Below are positions 9,807-20,432 of a DNA stretch of 64,000 bases, one piece after another. Position numbers and translations under genes: made by a program. This DNA is from Phytoactinopolyspora halophila (GTDB taxonomy: Bacteria > Actinomycetota > Actinomycetes > Jiangellales > Jiangellaceae), in contig NZ_QMIG01000004.1 in assembly GCF_003287285.1 (NCBI RefSeq), positions 62,001-126,000 on the forward strand, in the 5' to 3' direction. Numbering within the stretch: position 1 is the first letter of the stretch; each line of letters opens with the position of its first letter. A model generated the notes under the pieces. That model searched no databases. It was not told the origin of the DNA and was given only the letters and a program-made list of their open reading frames with translations.

Positions 9807-11256
9807 GCCGGCGTACCGCCGCAGCAAAGGCATCGCCACGGCTGGCGTAGTCGACGAACATGTCCATCGAGGCGCAGGCAGGGGCCAGCAACACGGTATC
9901 GCCCCGCCGGGCCATGTCCGCTGCCGCTCGCACTGCATGCTCCATGGCCATATTGTCGGTCGTGGTGACCTCGACCACCGGCACCTCGGGGGCGTGTCGC
10001 GCCAATGACGCCCGGATCAGGCTCCGATCGGTGCCCATGAGCACCACGCCTCGCAGCCGGTCCCGGGCGCCGAGCACGAGCTCGTCGAACGTGGCTCCCT
10101 TGGCCAGCCCCCCGGCGATCCACACGATGGATTCGTAGGCGCCCAGCGCCGCGGTCGCGGCGTGCGTGTTGGTCGCCTTCGAATCGTCGACGAACGTCAC
10201 GTCGTCGATGGTCGCGACGGTGGCCGCGCGATGGGGATCGGGTTCGTACCCGCGCAGCCCATCACGGACCGCCACAGGGGGCACGCCCAGCGAGCGGGCC
10301 AACGCCGCCGCCGCGAGCGCGTTGGCGACGTTGTGCGGAGCCGACGGTCGCACATCGTCGACCGATGCGAGCTCGGCCGCAGACGTCTGGCGCTCGTCGA
10401 CGAACGCGCGATCCACGAGCACGCCGTCCACCACTCCGACCATGCCGACACGGGGCACATCGAGTGTGAAGCCGATGGCACGCGCCCCCTCGACGACGTC
10501 GGCCTCGCGCACCAGCCGTTCGGTCACCGGGTCCGCGACGTTGTACACGCACGAGGACTCCACGCCCTGGTAGATGCGGCCCTTGTCGGCGGCGTAGGCA
10601 TCCATCGTGCCGTGCCAGTCGAGGTGATCCGGTGCGACGTTGAGCACGGCGGCCGAGCGCACCGCCAGGGAATGGGTCCAATGCAGCTGGAAGCTGGACA
10701 GCTCGACCGCCAGGACGTCGTGACCGGCCGGGTCGAGTACGGCGCTGACGATCGGATCGCCGACATTGCCTGCCGAACCGACCCGGAGACCCGAGGCACG
10801 CAGCATCTGCGTCAGCATTCGCAACGTCGTGGTCTTGCCGTTCGTCCCGGTCAGGGCCAGCCAGGGTGTCGAGCGGTCACGCAGCCGCCATGCCAGCTCG
10901 ACCTCACCCCAGACGGGCACGTTGCTGGCCGCCGCGGCCGCCAGGAGAGGCGCATCGGAACGCCATCCCGGCGAGGTCACTACGAGGTCGGTCCCCTCCG
11001 GCAGGGACGCCGTACTGCCCGGTCCCAGGTACGCCGCCGCCCCGAGCATGTGCAAGACGGTCGCGCGCTCGCGCTCCGCGGTGCCATCGTGTTCGTCGAC
11101 GACGGTCACCCGGGCGCCCAGGCGCACCAGAGCATCGGCCGCGGCGAATCCGGACACACCGATCCCGGCGACGACCACGGACAGTTCCGGCCACGGACCG
11201 TTCCGCTCCGCGGCCTGCACCCACTCCGGACCGTTCAGATCGCTCGGACGGCTCAT
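9793..11256 (-). CDS. murD: UDP-N-acetylmuramoylalanine--D-glutamate ligase MurD
   Basis: MurD adds D-glutamate to UDP-MurNAc-L-Ala. The 487-residue protein has a Rossmann start ([13 protein letters not shown]), the P-loop [14 protein letters not shown] (about residue 140), [19 protein letters not shown], and the C-terminal [10 protein letters not shown] motif. The start is the ATG at 11256, which overlaps the mraY stop as ATGA. An earlier in-frame GTG five codons upstream lies within mraY and is less likely. Confidence 0.95.
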   Translation of the reverse strand: MSRPSDLNGPEWVQAAERNGPWPELSVVVAGIGVSGFAAADALVRLGARVTVVDEHDGTAERERATVLHMLGAAAYLGPGSTASLPEGTDLVVTSPGWRSDAPLLAAAAASNVPVWGEVELAWRLRDRSTPWLALTGTNGKTTTLRMLTQMLRASGLRVGSAGNVGDPIVSAVLDPAGHDVLAVELSSFQLHWTHSLAVRSAAVLNVAPDHLDWHGTMDAYAADKGRIYQGVESSCVYNVADPVTERLVREADVVEGARAIGFTLDVPRVGMVGVVDGVLVDRAFVDERQTSAAELASVDDVRPSAPHNVANALAAAALARSLGVPPVAVRDGLRGYEPDPHRAATVATIDDVTFVDDSKATNTHAATAALGAYESIVWIAGGLAKGATFDELVLGARDRLRGVVLMGTDRSLIRASLARHAPEVPVVEVTTTDNMAMEHAVRAAADMARRGDTVLLAPACASMDMFVDYASRGDAFAAAVRRHGDR

Positions 11257-12314
11257 AACGTGGCAACCCACTCCGCGTAGAACAGGCCGGCGCCTCCCAT
11301 GACGAACAGGCCGGCGATGATCCAGAACCGGATGACGATGGTGACCTCGCCCCAGCCCTTGAGCTCGAAGTGGTGCTGCAACGGTGCCATCCGGAACAAC
11401 CGCTTACCACGCGACACCTTGAACCATCCCACCTGCAGGATCACCGAGAGGGTGATGACGGCGAAGAGGCCACCGAGCACTATCAGCAGCAGCTCGGTGC
11501 GGCTGGTGATCGCCAATCCCGCCAGCGCACCTCCGAGAGCCAGCGACCCGGTGTCGCCCATGAAGATCTTCGCCGGTGCCGCGTTCCACCACAGGAAGCC
11601 GAAACAGGCACCCATCAAGGCGGCGGACAGTACAGCGAGATCGAGCGGGTCGCGGACCTCGTAGCACCCCGGTCCTGGCTCCACCGCGCAACTCTGGTTG
11701 AACTGCCAGACGCTGATGAGCGTGTACGCGCCGAACACCATGACCGACGCCCCGGTGGCCAGCCCGTCGAGACCGTCGGTCAGGTTAACCGCGTTCGACG
11801 CACCCGCGACCATCAGCAACGCCCAGATCACGAACGCCGCTGCTGGCAGCGCGACGGGGGTGTCGCGCAAGAACGAGATGGCCTCGGAACCGGGCGTGTA
11901 TCCCTGCTCGTCGGGAAAATTCAGGGCCATGATGCCAAACGCCACGGCCACCGCGACCTGGCCAGACATCTTCGCCCCGCTGCGCAAGCCCAGGCTGCGC
12001 TGCTTGGAGATCTTGATGTAGTCGTCGAGAAAACCGACCAGTCCGAGGCCGACCAGCAAGAACAACACCAGCAGCCCGGATGCGCTCGGTGCCGACGGCC
12101 GAGCGAGGTGCGCACCGGCGTATCCCGCCACCGCTGCGACGATGATCACGGCTCCGCCCATCGTGGGCGTGCCTCGCTTCGTGTGGTGGCTCGTCGGGCC
12201 GTCGTCGCGGATGAGCTGGCCGTATCCACGTTTGACGAGGAGACGGATGGTCGCGGGTGTCCCGAGAATGGCCACGATCACGGCGATGGTGCCGGCCGTG
12301 ATGATCGAGATCAC
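11253..12314 (-). CDS. mraY: Phospho-N-acetylmuramoyl-pentapeptide transferase MraY
   Basis: MraY transfers phospho-MurNAc-pentapeptide to undecaprenyl phosphate to make lipid I. The 353-residue protein has about ten membrane segments. Signature motifs are [12 protein letters not shown] (about residue 44), FLDDYIK (about 95), the Mg-binding [12 protein letters not shown] (about 178), and [13 protein letters not shown] near the C-terminus. The start is a GTG at 12314 overlapping the murF stop as GTGA. Length and motif order are those of the family. Confidence 0.97.
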   Translation of the reverse strand: MISIITAGTIAVIVAILGTPATIRLLVKRGYGQLIRDDGPTSHHTKRGTPTMGGAVIIVAAVAGYAGAHLARPSAPSASGLLVLFLLVGLGLVGFLDDYIKISKQRSLGLRSGAKMSGQVAVAVAFGIMALNFPDEQGYTPGSEAISFLRDTPVALPAAAFVIWALLMVAGASNAVNLTDGLDGLATGASVMVFGAYTLISVWQFNQSCAVEPGPGCYEVRDPLDLAVLSAALMGACFGFLWWNAAPAKIFMGDTGSLALGGALAGLAITSRTELLLIVLGGLFAVITLSVILQVGWFKVSRGKRLFRMAPLQHHFELKGWGEVTIVIRFWIIAGLFVMGGAGLFYAEWVATL

Positions 12315-13732
12315 GTGGTCGCCTCCTGTCCCGCGAGATCCTCGCCCAGATGGCGCAGGCCAGCGTCCCGGGACGACTTGACGAGCACGACGTCACCACT
12401 GCTGAGCTCGCTTGCCAGGAGCTTCGCTGCCGCCTCGCGGTCCGGAACCCACGTGGATTCGCCCGCCCAGGAGCCTTCGAGGCTGGCGCCTTGCTGCATC
12501 GCGCGCGCGCCCTCCCCGACAGCAACCAGCCGATCGATGTTGAGCCGTACGGCCAGTCGCCCGATGGAGTCGTGTTCGGCGGCCGAATCCTTGCCCAGTT
12601 CGAGCATCTCGCCCAGGACGGCCCAGGTCCGGCGCCCTTGCGCCATGGAGGCCAGCGCCTTCAGGGCGGCCCGGGTGGACTCCGGGTTGGCGTTGTAGGC
12701 GTCGTTGACGACGGTGACACCGTCGGGCCGCTCGGTCACCTCCATCCGCCACCGGGACAGCGAGTGGGCAGCCGAGAGCTGGTCGGCGATATCGGATGTG
12801 GGCATGCCGAGCGCGTGCGCCACGCCGGCGACGGCGAGTGCATTGGCGACCTGATGTTCCCCGATCAGGCGCAACGTGACCGGTGCGGTGCCGCCCGGAG
12901 TGACGAGGGTGAACGAGGCCCGTCCGGTCCCGTCCAGCTCGACGTCGTCGGCCCGAATATCCGCATAGACCGACTCACCCACCATCACCACGGACGTCGG
13001 GGCACGCTCTGCCATCCGGCGGACAATCTGATCGTCGCCGTTGAGTACCGCCGTGCCCTCTCGTGGCAATGCTTCGATCAGCTCGCCCTTGGCCTGCGCG
13101 ATGGACTCGCGGTCGCCGAACTCGCCGAGGTGCGCGGAGCCCACGTTAAGGACCACGCCGATCCGCGGCGGCGCGACGCCACACAGGTACCGGATGTGGC
13201 CGATCCCCCGTGCGCCCATCTCCACGATCAGGGTACGGGTGGTGTGGTCCGCCTTCAGTACCGTCAGCGGCACGCCGACCTCGGTGTTGTAGGAACCGGG
13301 TGGCGCCACGACGGGGCCGAGGGGCGCGAGCGCCTGGGCCAGGAGATCCTTCGTCGTCGTCTTGCCCGACGATCCCGTCACTCCGACGACGACGAGCTCG
13401 GGCAGGCGATCCACCACGCCGCGCGCCAGCCGTCCGAGCGCGCGTTCAGCATCGTCGACCACGATCTGCGGCACGCCGACATCGGCGACGATTCGCTCGA
13501 CGAGCGCGGCCGCCACGCCAGCTTCGGACGCCGCAGCCACGTAATCGTGCCCATCTCGATGCTCGCCCCGCCGGGCCACGAACAATCCACCGGGACCGGC
13601 CTCGCGGGAATCGACGACAACGTCTCCGGTGACCTCCGTCGCGGCCACGGCCGCATCCTGCTCGTCCTCCGCAACATCGTTCAGCCGGCCGCCGGTCACA
13701 TCCGCGATCTCGGTCAGTGTTAGCCGGATCAC
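12311..13732 (-). CDS. murF: UDP-MurNAc-tripeptide D-alanyl-D-alanine ligase MurF
   Basis: MurF adds D-Ala-D-Ala to the UDP-MurNAc-tripeptide, the last cytoplasmic peptide step. The 473-residue product has the N-terminal [15 protein letters not shown] motif, the ATP loop [14 protein letters not shown] (about residue 120), the [11 protein letters not shown] motif, and [14 protein letters not shown] in the C-terminal half. It starts with a GTG at 13732. The gap to murE is 103 bp, one of the few real spacers inside this operon. Confidence 0.95.
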   Translation of the reverse strand: MIRLTLTEIADVTGGRLNDVAEDEQDAAVAATEVTGDVVVDSREAGPGGLFVARRGEHRDGHDYVAAASEAGVAAALVERIVADVGVPQIVVDDAERALGRLARGVVDRLPELVVVGVTGSSGKTTTKDLLAQALAPLGPVVAPPGSYNTEVGVPLTVLKADHTTRTLIVEMGARGIGHIRYLCGVAPPRIGVVLNVGSAHLGEFGDRESIAQAKGELIEALPREGTAVLNGDDQIVRRMAERAPTSVVMVGESVYADIRADDVELDGTGRASFTLVTPGGTAPVTLRLIGEHQVANALAVAGVAHALGMPTSDIADQLSAAHSLSRWRMEVTERPDGVTVVNDAYNANPESTRAALKALASMAQGRRTWAVLGEMLELGKDSAAEHDSIGRLAVRLNIDRLVAVGEGARAMQQGASLEGSWAGESTWVPDREAAAKLLASELSSGDVVLVKSSRDAGLRHLGEDLAGQEATT

Positions 13733-13835
13733 CGCACCATACCTCCGGTCATGCTCGGCTGCTCGCTGCCTCGGCTCGCGCTCGGCGTCGTCCTCGCTCC
13801 GGTGCCAGCCCGCACCCGTACGTGACGCCGGCCAG

Positions 13836-15500
13836 TCATCTCCGCCACCTGTTCAATTCCTCTCTCAGGACCTCACGGTCGTCGAACGGATGCACGGTGC
13901 CAGCGATCTCCTGCCCTTGCTCGTGTCCCTTGCCGAGCAAGACAACCGTGTCCTCCGCTCCCCGGGCACGAGCGAGCGCGGCCTCGATCGCCGCCCGCCG
14001 TCCGGCGACCTCGACCAGGTCCGCACGCTTCTCCCGGGACATTTCCTCAGCCCCCGCAAGCACCGCCGCCCGGATCACTGCCGGTTCCTCCGAGCGCGGA
14101 TTGTCGTCGGTCACGATTACCACATCGGCCTCGGCCGCCGCAGCAGCCCCCATGGCTCGCCGCTTGTCCCGGTCGCGGTCGCCACCGGCGCCGACGACGG
14201 CGATGAGCCGTCCCCCGTCCCCGTGATGCTCGGGACGATCGTCCCGTTCTCCCCCGCTTGCGGCCCGGCGATCGCGCAGTGCCCGCAAGACATTCTGGAT
14301 GGCATCAGGCGTGTGTGCGTAATCGACGACCGCCAGCGGCGCGCCCGGAATGTCCGCACCCACCTGCTCCATGCGTCCCGGCACACCGGCACACGACGCT
14401 ACACCGGAGACCGCCAGCTGGGGATCGATGCCCGCCTCCACCAGCATCGCCACCGCCAGCGCGGCGTTGGCCACGTTGAAGTCGCCCGGTAGCGGCACGT
14501 GTAACGGCAGCGACCGGCCCCCGGGCGTGACCAGGCACAGTCCGGCGCCACGGCCGTGTACCGACCATCGGGGCAGGGCGATCTCCCCGGCGAGCTCGCG
14601 CCCCCCAGATGGCGACGCATCCGGCTCGTTCCCGGTGGGCGCCGGAGTGGTCAAGATCACCGAACCCGGAATGTCAATCCACGAGGCCAGCATGCGGCCG
14701 TACTCGTCGTCGATGCACACGACCGCGCGCTCCGCCCGGTGCGACCTGAACAGCCGGGCCTTGGTCGCGAAATACTCGTCCAGGTCGCTATGGAAATCGA
14801 GATGGTCCTGCGAGAGGTTGGTGAATCCGGCGACGTCGAAGACGATTCCGTCCACTCGGCCGAACGCCAGTGCGTGACTGGACACCTCCATCACGCAGGC
14901 ACCGATGCCGCGCTCGCGCATCACCGCGAGAATCGCGTGGATGTCAGTCGCTTCCGGCGTGGTGCGCACGCTGGGCAGCGTCTCGTCGTCGATCCTGGTC
15001 TCCACCGTGCCGATCAGGCCCGTGGACCAGCCGGCATGCCGCATGCCCGCTTCCAGCATGTAGGTGGTGGTGGTCTTGCCGTTCGTCCCGGTGACCCCCA
15101 GCATGCACAGGTCCCGCGCCGGGTAGCCGTAAACCGCCGCCGCTACGTCGCCCATCCACGCTCGCGGGTGGTCCACCACCACGACCGGGACCTCCCGGCC
15201 GGATCCCCCACCTGCGTCCCCCGCGAGGAGCCCGCCGACCAGCTCGGCGCCGTCCGGATCGGTCAGCACGGCCGCCGCGCCCCTGCCGACCGCTTCGCCA
15301 ACGAAGCGGGCGCCGTGCGTCGTCGCTCCGGGGATCGCAGCATACAGATCTCCCGGCTGCACCTGGCGCGAGTCATGGGCGATGCCGGTGACCACTGTGG
15401 AGCACGGTTCGGGTACGGCACCGAGCGGCAGCATCGACCGCAGCGTGGTCAGCGGAAACGGCTCGACATGCAGGGGACGCGGACCAGACCACTCAGGCAC
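13836..15500 (-). CDS. murE: UDP-MurNAc-dipeptide--diaminopimelate ligase MurE
   Basis: MurE adds the third residue of the stem peptide. The 554-residue protein has IAHDSRQVQPGDLYAA, the P-loop [15 protein letters not shown] (about residue 135), QDHLDFHSDL, and the diagnostic DDNPRSEEP motif. DNPR is the meso-diaminopimelate-binding signature in MurE, so a diaminopimelate-type wall is predicted, in keeping with dapF in this window. A Gly/Glu/Asp-rich insert (about residues 420-440) breaks the C-terminal domain. The start is a GTG at 15500, 11 bp after ftsI. Confidence 0.95.
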   Translation of the reverse strand: MPEWSGPRPLHVEPFPLTTLRSMLPLGAVPEPCSTVVTGIAHDSRQVQPGDLYAAIPGATTHGARFVGEAVGRGAAAVLTDPDGAELVGGLLAGDAGGGSGREVPVVVVDHPRAWMGDVAAAVYGYPARDLCMLGVTGTNGKTTTTYMLEAGMRHAGWSTGLIGTVETRIDDETLPSVRTTPEATDIHAILAVMRERGIGACVMEVSSHALAFGRVDGIVFDVAGFTNLSQDHLDFHSDLDEYFATKARLFRSHRAERAVVCIDDEYGRMLASWIDIPGSVILTTPAPTGNEPDASPSGGRELAGEIALPRWSVHGRGAGLCLVTPGGRSLPLHVPLPGDFNVANAALAVAMLVEAGIDPQLAVSGVASCAGVPGRMEQVGADIPGAPLAVVDYAHTPDAIQNVLRALRDRRAASGGERDDRPEHHGDGGRLIAVVGAGGDRDRDKRRAMGAAAAAEADVVIVTDDNPRSEEPAVIRAAVLAGAEEMSREKRADLVEVAGRRAAIEAALARARGAEDTVVLLGKGHEQGQEIAGTVHPFDDREVLREELNRWRR

Positions 15501-15511
15501 GGGAGCACAAT

Positions 15512-17668
15512 CTACTCGTCCTCGGCGGCACCGTCAGCCGGTGGTACTGCCGACCCGCCATCCTCGGAACCGTCGTCAGTACCACCGCCGGCACCGTCGC
15601 CGGAGCCGGCCGAACTCGCAGCGCTTTCCTCCTCGTCGCGGACGATCTCGTCGGCGAACAAGGGCAGTTCCGGGGCCTCATCGACCGACGGCGGGACACC
15701 GCCGTTTTCCAGCGCAAAGCGCATGATGTCGTGGAACGCCGGACCGGCCAGGGCCCCGCCGGAATTGCCGTTGCGCGGGTTCATGAGCGAGACCACGACG
15801 ACATAGCGGGGATCCTCCGCCGGGGCGAATCCCATGAACGACGCGTTGTACTGGCTGTAGCAGCCACACTCCGGATCGACACGCTGCGCCGTCCCCGTTT
15901 TCCCGGCCACCCGGTAACCGTCGAGTGCCACGTCGGCCCCCGTACCGTCCTCTCCCATGACGGACTCCATCATCGACGTCACCTGCGCCGCCGTCTCCTC
16001 GCTGATCACCCTTTCCGGTTCCGCGGGGTCGACCGGAACCTCGTTTCCATCCGGGTCGATGGTGGCGGAGATCAGCATGGGGTCAAACCGGACACCACCG
16101 GTTGCGATCGTGGCATACGCCGACGCGAGCTGTACCGCATTCACCGACACACCCTGCCCGAACGAGATGTTGTCGTGGGTGAGCGACGACCACTCCTCCA
16201 GTTCCGGCAGCCGGCCGGCCGTCTCGGCGGGCAGCCCGATGCCGGTCACGCTGCCGAGCCCGAAGTCCGACAGGTAGCCCCGGAAGGTCTCGGCATCAAT
16301 TCCCTCGGCCGCCAGCAGAGTCCCCACGTTGCTGGACTTCGCGAGGATGCCCGCCAGCGTCATCTCCTGCTCCGGGTGGCTGTAGTGATCGTGGATGGTG
16401 TGCCCACTCCGGCGGATCTGCCCGGGTACGGAATACACGGAGTCGACCTCGGCGGCACCCTCTTCGAGGATCGCGGCCATGGTCAGCGGCTTGAAGATCG
16501 AGCCGGGCTCGTACGCCTCTTCGACCGCCCTACTACCTCGATCACCGGCGGGGGTGTCGCTCGGTTCGTTCGGGTCGACCGACGGGTCACTGGCCAGCGC
16601 GACGATCTCGTGGGACTCCGGCGCCATCTCGAGCACGACCGCCGCTCCGCCGTCAGCGTCGGCGTTCTCGACCGCCTCGGACAGTGCTTCCTCCGCGTAC
16701 CACTGGATGTCCCGGTCGAGCGTCAGCCGCAGCCCGTCCCCGGCCACCGGTTCCTCGTGGACCATCGCCTCGGTCGGGATACGTTCACCCGTCGGACTGC
16801 GCCGCCGGACGACATGCCCGTCCTGCCCGGCCAGCACGTCGTCTTGGGACAGCTCCAACCCCGCAAGGGGCTCGCCGTCAGAGCCGGTGAAGCCGACGAC
16901 GCTGCCCCCGACCGGGCCGGCGGGATAGGTACGCCCGTCGGCGTCCTCGGCATCGATACCCCGCAAATCGAGTTCCTCGATGTCTCGCCACGTCGAGCCG
17001 CTCACGTCCTTCGCGATATAAGCGAAGGGCCGGTCGCCGCTCAACCGCTCTTGAAGCTCGGGGACATCCTCGTCCAGGACGGTGTCCAGCTGCAGGGCGT
17101 AAGCCGCGGGATTGGAGACCTGGGTCTGGTCGACGAAGACGTTGTACGCCTCGACGGCCCGGGCCAGTGGCGCGCCATTGCGATCGACGATGTCGCCCCG
17201 GGGTGCCGGCAGAGTGGTGTCCGTCCGGCCGATCTGGTTGGCCGCCACCGCATAGGTCGACGCGTCCAGCCCTTGCAACTGCACGAGCCGGCCAGCCAGC
17301 AACGAAAGCACCACGCAGAGCCCGACCAGGAGGACCTTGATCCGCTTTCTGGGGTCGGCGAACCGGAACGGCGGTACTCTGCGCTTCTTCGGCGTGCCCG
17401 GGCGCCGAGCAGAGACGCTCGGCTGCCGCGCCGCCGGTCTCGTCTTCCGCACCGGTGGTTGACGTGGCTGACGCTTCGCGTCGCGCCCCTTTCCCTGCGC
17501 AGGTGCGCGCCCCTGGTTTCGATTGGCCGACGTTCCGGAACGCCCCTGGTTCGCCTGCTTCCGGCCGTCTCGCCGCCCGGAAGCAGGAGGTTCCCGCCGG
17601 GGGCGTCCCCGGTCTGGTTTATCGCGCGCGCGGCCCCCGTCCTTGCGGCCACCGCCACGTGTCGTCAC
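15512..17668 (-). CDS. ftsI: FtsI/PBP3 septal transpeptidase
   Basis: This class B penicillin-binding protein cross-links septal peptidoglycan beside FtsW. The 718 residues comprise a very basic, Gly/Pro/Arg-rich cytoplasmic tail of about 105 residues, one membrane helix (about 110-128), the PBP dimerisation domain, and the transpeptidase domain. The SxxK motif (PGSIFKPL), SxN (AKSSNVGT) and KTG (VAGKTGTAQR) are all present. A low-complexity Gly/Ser/Asp/Glu tail ends the protein. The GTG start at 17668 overlaps the ftsL stop. The long charged N-terminus is a common actinobacterial feature. Confidence 0.95.
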   Translation of the reverse strand: MTTRGGGRKDGGRARDKPDRGRPRREPPASGRRDGRKQANQGRSGTSANRNQGRAPAQGKGRDAKRQPRQPPVRKTRPAARQPSVSARRPGTPKKRRVPPFRFADPRKRIKVLLVGLCVVLSLLAGRLVQLQGLDASTYAVAANQIGRTDTTLPAPRGDIVDRNGAPLARAVEAYNVFVDQTQVSNPAAYALQLDTVLDEDVPELQERLSGDRPFAYIAKDVSGSTWRDIEELDLRGIDAEDADGRTYPAGPVGGSVVGFTGSDGEPLAGLELSQDDVLAGQDGHVVRRRSPTGERIPTEAMVHEEPVAGDGLRLTLDRDIQWYAEEALSEAVENADADGGAAVVLEMAPESHEIVALASDPSVDPNEPSDTPAGDRGSRAVEEAYEPGSIFKPLTMAAILEEGAAEVDSVYSVPGQIRRSGHTIHDHYSHPEQEMTLAGILAKSSNVGTLLAAEGIDAETFRGYLSDFGLGSVTGIGLPAETAGRLPELEEWSSLTHDNISFGQGVSVNAVQLASAYATIATGGVRFDPMLISATIDPDGNEVPVDPAEPERVISEETAAQVTSMMESVMGEDGTGADVALDGYRVAGKTGTAQRVDPECGCYSQYNASFMGFAPAEDPRYVVVVSLMNPRNGNSGGALAGPAFHDIMRFALENGGVPPSVDEAPELPLFADEIVRDEEESAASSAGSGDGAGGGTDDGSEDGGSAVPPADGAAEDE

Positions 17669-18066
17669 CCGTCTCTCCCGCCGTTCGCCGCGGCTTCACC
17701 GCCTGATGCGACGGAATCGATCCGGATGAACTCCACGTCCTCGGCGGGAACCATACCGAGATCGCGGGCCTGCTCTGCCAGGGCGGCCGGAGACTCGAGA
17801 TTGGCCAGTTCACTCGACAGCATCTCGGCACGATCACGCAGCGCCGTGGTCTCGGCCTCGAGCTTGCTCAACGCGAACGAGCCCTGCTGTAAAGCCGTGT
17901 TGAGCAGCAACAGCCCGACCAGGCCGACGCCCAACACAAGCAATACCGTGACGACGAACGGTGTGCGCCGGGATCGGGTGACTCCCGGCAGCACCCGCAG
18001 CGGCGCCTGTGCACGCCGCTGCCGGGCGCGAAGCACCTCCGGATTGAGTGCTCGTTCTGCGCTCAT
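17665..18066 (-). CDS. ftsL: FtsL-like septum protein
   Basis: The 133-residue bitopic protein has a basic cytoplasmic region of about 37 residues, a single hydrophobic helix ([18 protein letters not shown]), and an extracellular leucine-zipper-like coiled coil (about 65-105). That is the FtsL/DivIC layout. It sits between rsmH and ftsI with overlapping codons on both sides, the invariant position of ftsL. FtsL sequences diverge widely, so the name rests mainly on topology and context. Confidence 0.85.
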   Translation of the reverse strand: MSAERALNPEVLRARQRRAQAPLRVLPGVTRSRRTPFVVTVLLVLGVGLVGLLLLNTALQQGSFALSKLEAETTALRDRAEMLSSELANLESPAALAEQARDLGMVPAEDVEFIRIDSVASGGEAAANGGRDG

Positions 18067-19046
18067 GGTCGCTCCTCCCCGTGTGTGCGAACCCGCTCGA
18101 GAGCCCGCAGCCTGGCTGATGCCGCTCGCGGGTTGGTCTCGATTTCGGCTTCGTCTGGAACCTCGCCCTTGGCCAGCAGCCGTGCCACCGGTCGGTGCTC
18201 GGGCAGCTCGACGGGCAGGCCGGGAGGCGCCGTACTCGCCGCACGGGCTGCGAACAGCCGCTTGACGATACGGTCCTCCAGCGAGTGATACGAAAGGACG
18301 ACCGCGCGGCCGCCGACAGCGAGCGCGTCGACCGCCCCGGGCAGCGCGCGCTCCAGAGTCGACAGCTCACCGTTCACCTCGATGCGCAAGGCCTGAAAGG
18401 TGCGCTTGGCCGGGTGGCCTCCCGTGCGCCGGGCCGGAGCCGGAATAGCGGCACGCACCACCTCGACCAACTGCCCGGTAGTCTCGAACGGCTGGTTCTT
18501 GCGCTGTCGCGCGATAGCCGTAGCGATCCGTGAGGCATAGCGCTCTTCGCCGTAGATCCGCAGAACCCGGGCGAGCGTACGCGCGTCGTACGTGTTGAGA
18601 ACATCCGCCGCGGTGCGCCCACCACCCTCCTGGTTCATGCGCATGTCCAGCGGCGCGTCGTGTGCGTACGAGAATCCACGCTCGGTCTCGTCGAGCTGGA
18701 GCGACGAGACTCCGAGATCGAACAGGACACCGTGGATCCGCTCGATTCCACGCTCGGCCAGAACGTCGCCGATCTCGTCGTAGACCGCGTTCACCGTCGT
18801 CACTCGATCGCCGAACGCGCCGAGGCGGCGCTGCGCCTCGTCGAGTGCCTTCGGGTCGCGATCCAGCCCGATCAGCTGTGCTGCCGGGCAACGCTGCAAC
18901 ACGGCCTCGGCGTGGCCTCCCAAGCCGAGAGTCGCGTCGACAACCACGCTTCCGGGAGACTCCAAAGCTGGCGCGAGCAGACTCGTGACGCGATCGAGCA
19001 GCACCGGCACGTGGGCCCCACCCGGAGTCCACTGCTCCGATGCCAT
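18063..19046 (-). CDS. rsmH: 16S rRNA m4C1402 methyltransferase RsmH (MraW)
   Basis: RsmH methylates N4 of C1402 in 16S rRNA using S-adenosylmethionine. The 327-residue protein begins with HVPVLLDRV and has the SAM loop [15 protein letters not shown] (about residue 38), [28 protein letters not shown] and [13 protein letters not shown]. The ATG at 19046 gives the normal family length. A longer in-frame extension covers the spacer and is not supported. It is the second gene of the dcw operon, after a 221-bp spacer from mraZ. Confidence 0.95.
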   Translation of the reverse strand: MASEQWTPGGAHVPVLLDRVTSLLAPALESPGSVVVDATLGLGGHAEAVLQRCPAAQLIGLDRDPKALDEAQRRLGAFGDRVTTVNAVYDEIGDVLAERGIERIHGVLFDLGVSSLQLDETERGFSYAHDAPLDMRMNQEGGGRTAADVLNTYDARTLARVLRIYGEERYASRIATAIARQRKNQPFETTGQLVEVVRAAIPAPARRTGGHPAKRTFQALRIEVNGELSTLERALPGAVDALAVGGRAVVLSYHSLEDRIVKRLFAARAASTAPPGLPVELPEHRPVARLLAKGEVPDEAEIETNPRAASARLRALERVRTHGEERP

Positions 19047-19267
19047 CGCTGTCACCCCCGTCGATCTATCCGAATGCGCTACGCGTGGTGGAAATCGCCG
19101 TATTCGGTTCGTGCCACCAGGTCCCCGCCCGCTCGATCTCGTCTGGGTGCTCGGTACTGCCTGACGCCGGGGAAGTTGCGTCAGGGAGTGGTGAGCGGGC
19201 CGGAGACCTCGCCGCACGAACCGGAACGTCCCGCGTTGAGCTCCTGGTCGCGCCGTTCGTGTGGCTC

Positions 19268-19699
19268 CTAGAAGATTCCCGGCAGCACCTCCTCCGATAT
19301 GTCGGCGAACATGGGCTCCTTCTCGGCCTGGTACTGATCCCAGGCCTCGGACGACCAGATCTCTACCCGGGTCATCGCGCCGACGACGGTGCATTCGCGC
19401 TCCAGCCCGGCATAGGCACGCAGCCCCGGTGGAATGGTGATCCGGCCCTGCTTGTCGGGAACCTCGTCGCTGGCTCCCGCGGCCAGCATGCGGGCGAAGT
19501 CCCGGGTGCCCTTGTGCGTGAAGGGTGCTGCCTTGAGCTGCTCGGTGAACTGAACGAACTCCGCTCGAGGCCAGACGTAGAGACAACGTTCCTGCCCCCG
19601 TGTAATCACTACGCCCTCCGCTAATTCGTCCCGGAACTTCGCGGGGAGAAAGAGCCGGCCCTTGTCGTCCAACCGGGGCGTATGGGTGCCCAGAAACAT
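19268..19699 (-). CDS. mraZ: Transcriptional regulator MraZ
   Basis: MraZ is an AbrB-like ring-forming DNA-binding protein that represses or tunes its own dcw operon. The 143 residues contain two SpoVT-AbrB-type repeats: [17 protein letters not shown] (about residue 10) and [16 protein letters not shown] (about 85). The ATG at 19699 is preceded by GGAGGTGGGGCTC and gives the canonical [15 protein letters not shown] start. It is the first gene of the operon, directly after its operator at 19744-19768. Confidence 0.95.
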   Translation of the reverse strand: MFLGTHTPRLDDKGRLFLPAKFRDELAEGVVITRGQERCLYVWPRAEFVQFTEQLKAAPFTHKGTRDFARMLAAGASDEVPDKQGRITIPPGLRAYAGLERECTVVGAMTRVEIWSSEAWDQYQAEKEPMFADISEEVLPGIF

Positions 19700-19743
19700 G
19701 AGCCCCACCTCCCCGTTGGTCAGGCCACTCTTGCTCCATCGGC

Positions 19744-19768
19744 CTCCACTGTACTCCACCTTTCCCCA
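19744..19768 (-). promoter_or_regulatory. MraZ operator (three TGGRG boxes)
   Basis: On the minus strand the sequence reads TGGGG-N5-TGGAG-N5-TGGAG at 19768-19764, 19758-19754 and 19748-19744, exactly 10 bp apart. Three such direct repeats upstream of mraZ are the known MraZ binding site. They lie within and over the promoter below, as expected for autoregulation. Confidence 0.8.
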
Positions 19769-19775
19769 CTTGCAA
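19748..19775 (-). promoter_or_regulatory. Predicted dcw operon promoter upstream of mraZ
   Basis: Minus strand: TTGCAA (19775-19770), 16-bp spacer, TACAGT (19753-19748). The -10 fits the actinobacterial TANNNT form and lies 48 bp before the mraZ ATG. The spacer and -10 overlap the three MraZ boxes. Confidence 0.55.
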
Positions 19776-19980
19776 CCACAATCACACCATTAACATGTCG
19801 CGTCGCCCCACGCGTTCGTCCGCACCAGGTGACGGCTTAACTAAATCAGCAGGTCAGAGACCTTTTGCGGCGAATGGCGAGGCGTGGAGGGAGCGTGGTG
19901 GAGAGGTGGTGGACCCGTGAGCCGTGTCGGGTCGTGTCGTTGCCCGCCTCACCCCCGGTCGGCACCCGACGCGGTCCGCC

Positions 19981-20095
19981 GTGCACGCTGAACCCACGTC
20001 GACTCCCCGCCGTGCACGCTGAGCCCACGTCGACTCCCCGCCGTGCACGCTGAGCCCACGTCGACTCCCCGCCGTGCACGCTGAGCCCACGTCGA
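19981..20095. repeat. Four tandem copies of a 31-bp unit
   Basis: Copies begin at 19981, 20012, 20043 and 20074. The first three are full length with one base difference, and the fourth stops after about 22 bp. The unit starts GTGCACGCTGARCCCACGTC. There are no spacers and the unit is not a multiple of three, so it is neither CRISPR nor protein coding. It lies in the long gene-free gap between the mraZ promoter and moxR (19776-20985). Confidence 0.9.
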
Positions 20096-20432
20096 TCGAG
20101 CTGTGAAAGCGCCTTCCCGGGTGCACTCACCGTGCACGGCGCTGCGGGACACACCTTTCGTCAGCTGGTCGTCATCGGCCCGGCCGTCTGCGGAGGACCG
20201 GGCAGATGAGGGAAACCCGCGTCCCGACGGCAAGCCGCCGCAACGTCAGCGTTTCCGCACAGCGTGCGGGCACGGGCATCGGTCGGAGTTTCGTGGCAGG
20301 TCAGAGGAGTTCTTCCGGTATCTCGGCCCGACGTCCGGCGCCGTGCAGCAGCCGTCGAACGTCCGTTCTCGCCCGGCCGAGAACGGATGGCGGGATGATC
20401 GCGACCATGTAGACGGTCAAGGCCGCCGAACA

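Noticed and set aside
19981-20095. Possible CRISPR array
   Set aside because: The 31-bp copies are directly adjacent with no unique spacers, and no cas gene is present.
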